Below, one piece after another: positions 47,301 to 55,421 of a stretch of 64,000 nt of DNA. Numbering within the stretch: the stretch's first letter is position 1; each line of letters opens with the position of its first letter. The translations under genes and the position numbers were made by a program. The notes under the pieces are model-generated. The model ran no database searches. It had not been told where the DNA came from and saw only the letters and a list, made by a program, of their open reading frames with translations. The stretch comes from Lithobates sylvaticus (Eukaryota; Chordata; Amphibia; Anura; Ranidae), in assembly GCA_028564925.1 (NCBI GenBank), contig CM053032.1, positions 119,238,490 through 119,302,489 of the forward strand, read 5' to 3'.

Positions 47301-50255
47301 ACACTTCAAGTCCTATAGGTGCTTCTGGGAACAAAATATAGCTCTGTGTGTGTGATGGGACTAACACACTTCAAGTCCTATAGGTGCTTCTGGGAACAAA
47401 ATATAGCTCTGTGTGTGTGATGGGACTAACACACTTCAAGTCCTATAGGTGCTTCTGGGAACAAAATATAGCTCTGTGTGTGTGATGGGACTAACACACT
47501 TCAAGTCCTATAGGTGCTTCTGGGAAGAAAATATAGCTCTGTGTGTGTGATGGGACTAACACACTTCAAGTCCTATAGGTGCTTCTGGGAAGAAAATATA
47601 GCTCTGTGTGTGTGATGGGACTAACACACTTCAAGTCCTATAGGTGCTTCTGGGAACAAAATATAGCTCTGTGTGTGTGATGGGACTAACACACTTCAAG
47701 TCCTATAGGTTCTTCTGGGAACAAAATATAGCTCTGTGTGTGCGATGGGACTAACACACTTCAAGTCCTATAGGTGCTTCTGGGAAGAAAATATAGCTCT
47801 GTGTGTGTGATGGGACTAACACACTTCAAGTCCTATAGGTGCTTCTGGGAACAAAATATAGCTCTGTGTGTGTGATGGGACTAACACACTTCAAGTCCTA
47901 TAGGTGCTTCTGGGAAGAAAATATAGCTCTGTGTGTGTGATGGGACTAACACACTTCAAGTCCTATAGGTGCTTCTGGGAAGAAAATATAGCTCTGTGTG
48001 TGTGATGGGACTAACACACTTCAAGTCCTATAGGTGCTTCTGGGAAGAAAATATAGCTCTGTGTGTGTGATGGGACTAACACACTTCAAGTCCTATAGGT
48101 GCTTCTGGGAACAAAAATATAGCTCTGTGTGTGTGATGGGACTAACACACTTCAAGTCCTATAGGTGCTTCTGGGAAGAAAATATAGCTCTGTGTGTGTG
48201 ATGGGACTAACACACTTCAAGTCCTATAGGTGCTTCTGGGAAGAAAATATAGCTCTGTGTGTGTGATGGGACTAACACACTTCAAGTCCTATAGGTGCTT
48301 CTGGGAAGAAAATATAGCTCTGTGTGTGTGATGGGACTAACACACTTCAAGTCCTATAGGTGCTTCTGGGAACAAAATATAGCTCTGTGTGTGTGATGGG
48401 ACTAACACACTTCAAGTCCTATAGGTGCTTCTGGGAACAAAATATAGCTCTGTGTGTGTGATGGGACTAACACACTTCAAGTCCTATAGGTGCTTCTGGG
48501 AACAAAATATAGCTCTGTGTGTGTGATGGGACTAACACACTTCAAGTCCTATAGGTGCTTCTGGGAACAAAATATAGCTCTGTGTGTGTGATGGGACTAA
48601 CACACTTCAAGTCCTATAGGTGCTTCTGGGAACAAAATATAGCTCTGTGTGTGTGATGGGACTAACACACTTCAAGTCCTATAGGTGCTTCTGGGAACAA
48701 AATATAGCTCTGTGTGTGTGATGGGACTAACACACTTCAAGTCCTATAGGTGCTTCTGGGAAAGAAAATATAGCTCTGTGTGTGTGATGGGACTAACACA
48801 CTTCAAGTCCTATAGGTGCTTCTGGGAACAAAATATAGCTCTGTGTGTGTGATGGGACTAACACACTTCAAGTCCTATAGGTGCTTCTGGGAACAAAATA
48901 TAGCTCTGTGTGTGTGATGGGACTAACACACTTCAAGTCCTATAGGTGCTTCTGGGAAGAAAATATAGCTCTGTGTGTGTGATGGGACTAACACACTTCA
49001 AGTCCTATAGGTGCTTCTGGGAACAAAATATAGCTCTGTGTGTGTGATGGGACTAACACACTTCAAGTCCTATAGGTGCTTCTGGGAAGAAAATATAGCT
49101 CTGTGTGTGTGATGGGACTAACACACTTCAAGTCCTATAGGTGCTTCTGGGAAGAAAATATAGCTCTGTGTGTGTGATGGGACTAACACACTTCAAGTCC
49201 TATAGGTGCTTCTGGGAAGAAAATATAGCTCTGTGTGTGTGATGGGACTAACACACTTCAAGTCCTATAGGTGCTTCTGGGAAGAAAATATAGCTCTGTG
49301 TGTGTGATGGGACTAACACACTTCAAGTCCTATAGGTGCTTCTGGGAAGAAAATATAGCTCTGTGTGTGTGATGGGACTAACACACTTCAAGTCCTATAG
49401 GTGCTTCTGGGAAGAAAATATAGCTCTGTGTGTGTGATGGGACTAACACACTTCAAGTCCTATAGGTGCTTCTGGGAACAAAATATAGCTCTGTGTGTGT
49501 GATGGGACTAACACACTTCAAGTCCTATAGGTGCTTCTGGGAACAAAATATAGCTCTGTGTGTGTGATGGGACTAACACACTTCAAGTCCTATAGGTGCT
49601 TCTGGGAACAAAATATAGCTCTGTGTGTGTGATGGGACTAACACACTTCAAGTCCTATAGGTGCTTCTGGGAACAAAATATAGCTCTGTGTGTGTGATGG
49701 GACTAACACACTTCAAGTCCTATAGGTGCTTCTGGGAAGAAAATATAGCTCTGTGTGTGTGATGGGACTAACACACTTCAAGTCCTATAGGTGCTTCTGG
49801 GAAGAAAATATAGCTCTGTGTGTGTGATGGGACTAACACACTTCAAGTCCTATAGGTGCTTCTGGGAAGAAAATATAGCTCTGTGTGTGTGATGGGACTA
49901 ACACACTTCAAGTCCTATAGGTGCTTCTGGGAAGAAAATATAGCTCTGTGTGTGTGATGGGACTAACACACTTCAAGTCCTATAGGTGCTTCTGGGAAGA
50001 AAATATAGCTCTGTGTGTGTGATGGGACTAACACACTTCAAGTCCTATAGGTGCTTCTGGGAACAAAATATAGCTCTGTGTGTGTGATGGGACTAACACA
50101 CTTCAAGTCCTATAGGTGCTTCTGGGAACAAAATATAGCTCTGTGTGTGTGATGGGACTAACACACTTCAAGTCCTATAGGTGCTTCTGGGAAGAAAATA
50201 TAGCTCTGTGTGTGTGATGGGACTAACACACTTCAAGTCCTATAGGTGCTTCTGG
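44360..50255. repeat. hAT-C leader array C, 65-bp satellite, about 90 copies
   Basis: The unit is CCTATAGGTGCTTCTGGGAA, SAAAATATAGCTCTGTGTGT, GTGATGGGACTAACACACTT, CAAGT, spaced at 65 bp. Copies are almost identical except for one G/C site (GGGAAC or GGGAAG) that flips in runs of one to six. Rare indels shift the phase by 1-2 bp (about 45270, 46970, 48110, 48760). The array is homologous to arrays A and B. It spans about 5.9 kb and is the largest feature of the element. Confidence 0.96.
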
Positions 50256-50630
50256 GAACAAAATATAGGAGCTCTGCCTGCCTGCCACGAACACACTACA
50301 AGTCCTATAGGTGCTTCTGGGAACAAAATATAGGAGCTCTGCCTGCCTGCGACGAACACACTACAAGTCCTATAGGTGCTTCTGGGAACAAAATATAGGA
50401 GCTCTGCCTGCCTGCCACTAACACACTACAAGTCCTATAGGTGCTTCTGGTAACAAAATATAGGAGCTCTGCCTGCCTGCCACGAACACACTACAAGTCC
50501 TATAGGTGCTTCTGGTAACAAAATATAGGAGCTCTGCCTGCCTGCCACGAACACACTACAAGTCCTATAGGTGCTTCTGGTAACAAAATATAGGAGCTCT
50601 GCCTGCCTGCCACGAACACACTACAAGCCC
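50255..50630. repeat. hAT-C leader array D, 65-bp variant
   Basis: About six copies of a variant unit with AGGAGCTCTGCCTGCCTGCC in place of the TG-rich part, otherwise as array C. It lies at the promoter-proximal edge of the satellite, where units are usually most diverged. Confidence 0.9.
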
Positions 50631-50782
50631 CTCTTTCTCAATCAATCTTTGTAACTGAATCTATCTAACTCAATCTCTGTAAGTGAATCTCTCTACCTAA
50701 CTAAATCCAGCAGAGTGTCACAGATCTAGCCTGCTCAATCTGCGCCGGAACAGCATGTGACCGGCGCAGACGGCGTGGCGGC

Positions 50783-50925
50783 CTTTTATAGGGGGGGGCG
50801 TGTACTACAGCCCCTGAGCTGTAATTGGCTACAGGCGTCCTGCCTGTAGCCAATTATGGCTCTTCGAGTTTCCGGGGCTGTGATTGGCCAAGCATGCGGG
50901 GTCACAGTGCATGCTTGGCCAATCA
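50783..50925 (-). promoter_or_regulatory. hAT-C promoter: TATA box and palindromic CCAAT boxes
   Basis: The minus strand has TATAAAAG at 50790-50783. Upstream in sense lie the palindrome TAATTGGCTACAGGC / GCCTGTAGCCAATTA (50822-50856) and the pair TGATTGGCCAAGCATGC / GCATGCTTGGCCAATCA (50881-50924), giving four CCAAT/ATTGG boxes. Next to them is a GC-rich 9-bp tandem (CGCCGGCCG, about 50943-50980) seen only in this copy. The block is conserved in hAT-A and hAT-B. Confidence 0.7.
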
Positions 50926-51060
50926 TCAGCCAGCAATGCACTGCGCCGGCCGCGCCGGCCGCGCCGGCCGCGCCGGCCGCAATGCATTGCGGGGCCGCTC
51001 GCATCACACGAACGTGATGCGAGCGGCCAAAATAGTTCTGGGCTCGCCGAGCGAGCGAAC

Positions 51061-51113
51061 GCCCGGTGCTCGATGCGAACGTGGGTTCGCATCGAGCACC
51101 GGGCCCATCCCTA
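51061..51113. repeat. Subterminal hairpin of hAT-C with paired changes
   Basis: GGTGCTCGATGCGAAC (51065-51080), loop GTGG, GTTCGCATCGAGCACC (51085-51100), then GGGCCCATCCCTA. The 16-bp stem is perfect. The other copies have GATTCGAAC / GTTCGAATC, so a T-to-G and an A-to-C difference occur on opposite arms and keep pairing. Confidence 0.85.
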
Positions 51114-51121
51114 GCAGATAG

Positions 51122-51311
51122 AGAGGCTGAGGTGGTTTTATGTGTGATGTACTAACAGAGCACACACACACGCTAGCTCCTGGAGATGCCTGGCTGTCTT
51201 CGCTGACAACAACTGGGCCTTATGGCAGATAGAGACTGCCTTATATCACAACAACTGGGCCTTATAGCAGATAGAGAGGCTGAGGTGGTTTTATGTGTGA
51301 TGTACTAACAG

Positions 51312-51346
<35 letters not shown>

Positions 51347-52560
51347 GCTAGCTCCTGGAGATGCCTGGCTGCCTTCGATGACAACAACTGGGCCTTATAG
51401 CAGATAGAGAGGCTGAGGTGGTTTTATGTGTGATGTACTAACAGAGCACACACAAACACAAGCTAGCTCCTGGAGATGCCTGGCTGCCTTCGCTGACACC
51501 AACTGGGCCTTACGGCAGATAGAGACTGCCTTATATCACAACAACTGGGCCTTATAGCAGATAGAGAGTCTGAGGTGGTTTTATGTGTGATGTACTAACA
51601 GAGCACACACACAAGCTAGCTCCTGGAGATGCCTGGCTGTCTTCGCTGACAACAACTGGGCCTTATGGCAGATAGAGACTGCCTTATATCACAACAACTG
51701 GGCCTTATAGCAGATAGAGAGGCTGAGGTGGTTTTATGTGTGATGTACTAACAGAGCACACACACACACACACACACACACACAAGCTAGCTCCTGGAGA
51801 TGCCTGGCTGCCTTCGATGACAACAACTGGGCCTTATAGCAGATAGAGAGGCTGAGGTGGTTTTATGTGTGATGTACTAACAGAGCACACACAAACACAA
51901 GCTAGCTCCTGGAGATGCCTGGCTGCCTTCGCTGACACCAACTGGGCCTTACGGCAGATAGAGACTGCCTTATATCACAACAACTGGGCCTTATAGCAGA
52001 TAGAGAGTCTGAGGTGGTTTTATGTGTGATGTACTAACAGAGCACACACACAAGCTAGCTCCTGGAGATGCCTGGCTGTCTTCGCTGACAACAACTGGGC
52101 CTTATGGCAGATAGAGACTGCCTTATATCACAACAACTGGGCCTTATAGCAGATAGAGAGGCTGAGGTGGTTTAATGTGTGATGTACTAACAGAGCACAC
52201 ACACACACACAAGCTAGCTCCTGGAGATGCCTGGCTGCCTTCGATGACAACAACTGGGCCTTATAGCAGATAGAGAGGCTGAGGTGGTTTTATGTGTGAT
52301 GTACTAACAGAGCACACACAAACACAAGCTAGCTCCTGGAGATGCCTGGCTGCCTTCGCTGACAACAACTGGGCCTTACGGCAGATAGAGACTGCCTTAT
52401 ATCACAACAACTGGGCCTTATAGCAGATAGAGAGGCTGAGGTGGTTTTATGTGTGATGTACTAACAGAGCACACACACACACAAGCTAGCTCCTGGAGAT
52501 GCCTGGCTGCCTTCGCTGACAACAACTGGGCCTTATAGCAGATAGAGTGACTGAGGTGGT
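51122..52560. repeat. hAT-B 5' array, continuation beyond hAT-C
   Basis: The same units as 36841-37672: AGAGAGGCTGAGGTGGTTTT, (CA)n of variable length (up to about 19 repeats near 51310), AAGCTAGCTCCTGGAGATGC, and CAACAACTGGGCCTTA. Alternating units carry TTACGGCAGATAGAGACTGC. A block of about 430 bp recurs (51122-51550 and 51552-51985), indicating higher-order duplication. The array ends near the sequence GCTGACACACACACTAGC. Confidence 0.9.
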
Positions 52561-52916
52561 TTTATGTGTGCTGACACACACACTAGCTCCTATAAATCCC
52601 TGCCTGCCTTAGATCACAATAGGACAGAAGGTTATACTGCAATGCTGTACTAACAGCATAGGACAGAAGGTGCTACTGCAATGCTGTACTAACAGCACGC
52701 ACACACCAGACTAATCCCCAGAATCACAGCAGTTAGACTCAGCAGCAGATAATGTCACCACTCAGCAGCAGTGCAATCAGCAGAATGAATATATATTCTC
52801 TAATGATCAGTATTCACTTCAGTAGTAATGATAATGAATCAGCATCAGTATCAGCAGTCTGCCTATATCAGAATCAAAGCCGGAACACATGTGCACTAGG
52901 CCGACGGCGCGGCTGC
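52561..52916. other. hAT-B leader next to promoter, partly degenerate
   Basis: A short duplication of GGACAGAAGGT..TACTGCAATGCTGTACTAACAGCA (two copies, 52622-52695) resembles the hAT-A leader at 21920-21990, so it is family-specific unique leader. The rest (52740-52900) is Ser/Ile-type AT-rich sequence without a gene. Confidence 0.55.
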
Positions 52917-53060
52917 CTTTTATACAGTGGGGCGTGTACTAAAGCCCCTGAGCTATAATTGGCTACAGGCGTCCTGCCTGTAGCCAATTATTGCTCTCCT
53001 CGCTGCCGGGGCTGTGATTGGCCAAGCATGCGGGGTCAAAGTGCATGCTTGGCCAATCAT
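52917..53060 (-). promoter_or_regulatory. hAT-B promoter: TATA box and CCAAT palindromes
   Basis: The minus strand has TATAAAAG at 52924-52917, followed upstream in sense by TAATTGGCTACAGGC / GCCTGTAGCCAATTA (52956-52990) and TGATTGGCCAAGCATGC / GCATGCTTGGCCAATCA (53015-53059). It is near-identical in layout to hAT-A and hAT-C, with a conserved TATA-to-terminus distance of about 270-320 bp. Confidence 0.7.
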
Positions 53061-53449
53061 CAGCCAGCAATGCACTGCGCCTGGCGCAATGCATTGTGGG
53101 CCGCTCGCATCACATGAATGTGATGCGAATGGCTCAAATAGTTCTGGGCTCGCCGAGTGGGCGAACGCCCGGTGCTCGATTCGAACGTGGGTTCGAATCG
53201 AACACCGGGCCCATCCCTATTAAGGAGTCAAAAGATTAACCTCTGTGGTGTTCAACCTTAATTTTGTAGTATATTGGAGATGGTTGTATTTATTCACTTT
53301 TCTTAATAAATCATATATTTTCACATTACCTGCGTTTGTTCCTTTGTTGCTGTCCACAAAGCTCTGGTCACACCTGATACTTGACAGTATACCAAGGCCA
53401 TTCCTGACCAGAAGTGGCTGCACAGAGGAATCATTCCGGTTCTGTTTAC

Positions 53450-55170
53450 CTTGGTGAAAATGAATTTGGATGTTATTAGTTACTATGCTCTGCTGGCGTC
53501 AGAGTGGTGAATATCTCCACCAGACACTTAAGGAGTGGACTAGTGACCAGTTGTTTGAAATCATGCGTTTAGCTCAGTCTCTGGTGGATCAGGGTTGTTT
53601 GCTGTTTGAGGATGTGCAGCCTTTAATTTAAATATGTACAGAGCTGGCCCTGCCCAGTATTCCCAAAGGCTGTGATGACTTTTCTCCACCTTTTAATGTT
53701 AATCAGGTTGTATCCCTGGTATGGCTTTTGGGAGATAATCCCACGTACTTTTGTGAACACCATTCAGCCTGCTCACAACAAGTGATAACAGAGTGCATTG
53801 AGTCTGTTCAGTCACTGGTCAGACAGGCAGAATGTAAACTACAGTTTGTGCAACCATTACTCTTAGCATGGTCTGATATGCTGCAATCAGCCCCAGCCAA
53901 CCCACAACTAACCACCTCTGCCATCACACAACTGCCAGCCCAAATATAATTTTTCCCTTCACCTATGGCAACCTCAGTTGCTGCTCAGTACACCCTGCTT
54001 CCCACCAAATATCAATACCCAGTTTCTACTCCCTGCACCTATCCTGCCTTTAACCCACCTGCCTATTCTCGGCTGCCTGCAATCCCTCAAGAACTTCCCC
54101 CAGCTACTGTTACCTCTTCTCTGCCATATTCCAACCCTCCTCTCCAGTCTGCTTCACCCCCTACCTACACTCCTACAGTTGCCTATAGGACTTCAGTAGC
54201 TAAACCTAAAAAGAGACGGAAGTTCTTTCCTACCCATTTGATCCTGCCAGTAACCCAACTTGCCTCAGCACCAGCTAATCCACTCCAGCCTGATGTACCA
54301 GTGCCCGCTGTCCAGTCTGATGTCTCGGTGCCTGCCTTCCAGTCCGATGTTTCAGTACCTGCCGACCAGTCTGATGTGCCTGCTCTTCAGCCTGTTGTGC
54401 CAGTGTTAGCTGTCCAGCATGATGAGCCTCTGCCTTCTGCCCAGCCTGATGAGCCTCTGCCTGCTGCCCAGCCTGATGAGCCTCTGCCTGCTGCCCAGCC
54501 TGATGAGCCTCTGCCTGCTGCCCAGCCTGACGTGTTCCTGCCTGTTGCCCAGCCTGACGTGTTCCTGCCTGTTGCCCAGCCTGACGTGTTCCTGCCTGTT
54601 GCCCAGCCTGACGTGTTCCTGCCTGTTGCCCAGCCTGACGTGTTCCTGCCTGTTGCCCAGCCTGACGTGTTCCTGCCTGCTGCCCAGCCTGACGTGTTCC
54701 GGCCTGCTGCCCAGCCTGACGTGTTCCGGCCTGCTGCCCAGCCTGACGTTTTCCGGCCTGCTGCCCAGCCTGAAGTGCCTCTGTCTGCTGCCCAGCCTGA
54801 AGTGCCTCTGTCTGCTGCCCAGCCTGACGTGCCTCTGTCTGCTGCCCAGCCTGATGTGCCTCTGTCTGCTGCCCAGCCTGACGTGCCTCTGTCTGCTGCC
54901 CAGCCTGACGTGCCTCTGTCTGCTGCCCAGCCTGACGTGCCTCTGTCTGCTGCCCAGCCTGACGTGCCCCCGTCTGCTGCCCAGCCTGACGTGCCCCCGT
55001 CTGCTGCCCAGCCTGACGTGCCCCCGTCTGCTGCCCAGCCTGACGTGCCCCCGTCTGCTGCCCAGCCTGACGTGCCCCCGTCTGCTGCCCAGCCTGACGT
55101 GCCCCCGTCTGCTGCCCAGCCTGACGTGCCCCCGTCTGCTGCCCAGCCTGACGTGCCCCTGTCTGCTGCC
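53450..55170 (+). pseudogene. Gag-like region of the LTR element, fossil
   Basis: Plus-strand frames read LVDQGCLLFEDVQPL, then GDNPTYFCEHHSACSQQVIT with a Cys/His-bearing stretch, then a Pro-rich linker (SVAAQYTLLPTKYQYPVSTP) and a basic KPKKRRKFF. A tail of 10-aa repeats follows. I infer a gag-like protein from its place just after an LTR; the family is not recognised. It is broken and belongs to the fossil at 31056-55421. Confidence 0.45.
54412..55170. repeat. 30-bp coding minisatellite (10-aa repeat)
   Basis: About 25 units of 30 bp around CTGCTGCCCAGCCTGACGTG. In frame they read as variants of LPAAQPDEP, LPVAQPDVF, LSAAQPDVP and PSAAQPDVP. Variants are grouped in blocks, showing stepwise expansion. 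Long open frames in the other five phases are by-products of a 30-bp unit without stops. Confidence 0.9.
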
Positions 55171-55421
55171 CAGCTGTACTGTGGTCCACCAGCAGCCTTC
55201 CCCTGTTGATGGTATTATGTGATCCTTGGGCCGCAGTACTGGCGTCCACCAGCACATGGTTCCTGGCAGTGTGGGGCCGACATCATCTCTTGAAATCAGG
55301 TGTCATCTGAGTGATTGCAGGAGGTGTGTATAAGTACCCGGCAGACACACTGATGCCTTGCCTTGGTATCTTTCCTTGTGCTCTGACCCTGTGAAGCTCT
55401 GCATCTGCACCCGTTCCTGAT
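55171..55421 (+). repeat. Partial second LTR of the fossil element
   Basis: TGTACTGTGGTCCACCAGCA and what follows closely match 31092-31420, including GTATAAGTACCCGGCAGACA. A segment of about 50 bp present in the first copy is absent here. It ends at the hAT-type terminus at 55422. The similarity of the two copies implies a modest age. Confidence 0.7.

Larger units (their letters stand above)
37681..51113 (-). mobile_element. hAT-C, 13.4 kb, near-complete, nested in hAT-B
   Basis: TIRs TAGGGATGAGC (37681) and GCCCATCCCTA (ending 51113) with duplication GCAGATAG (37673-37680 and 51114-51121), which is array sequence of hAT-B. Minus-strand order: hairpin, CCAAT/TATA promoter (50783-50925), satellite arrays of about 7.3 kb (50630-43300), transposase (43282-40064), 3' arrays (39960-38530) and left terminus. 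More than half of the element is tandem repeat. The transposase frame is open except for one TGA. It is the youngest hAT here by nesting. Confidence 0.96.
32130..53219 (-). mobile_element. hAT-B, complete ends, hosts hAT-C
   Basis: The ends are TAGGGATGGGC (32130-32140) and GCCCATCCCTA (53209-53219), with the 8-bp duplication TTAAGGAG on both sides (32122-32129 and 53220-53227). Without the nested hAT-C it is about 7.65 kb. The sense (minus) order is terminus and hairpin (53160-53219), CCAAT/TATA promoter (52917-53060), tandem arrays (52560-51122 continuing 37672-36612), transposase (36553-33801), 3' array (33650-32636) and the other terminus. The transposase is damaged, so this copy cannot act on its own. 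Confidence 0.95.
31056..55421 (+). mobile_element. LTR-type retroelement, broken fossil
   Basis: A 5' LTR (TGTCAGGAA... at 31056 to ...CTTGACA at 53386, 5-bp inverted ends TGTCA/TGACA) is split by hAT-B. It has a TATA-like TGTATAAGTACC near 31292 and AATAAA near 53303. An internal Pro/Gln-rich gag-like region follows (about 53450-55170), then part of a second LTR (about 55171-55421) closely similar to 31092-31420. Most of the internal coding region is missing and the right LTR is cut at 55421. The superfamily is uncertain; Gypsy-like is a guess. The element is a fossil, clearly incomplete, and older than hAT-B and hAT-C. Confidence 0.6.

Noticed and set aside
44360-50255. CRISPR-like regular repeat array
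   Set aside because: Units are contiguous 65-bp repeats without unique spacers, inside a eukaryotic transposon.
54275-55257. Antisense frames of 283-326 aa across the decapeptide array
   Set aside because: Shadows of the 30-bp repeat; all phases lack stops.
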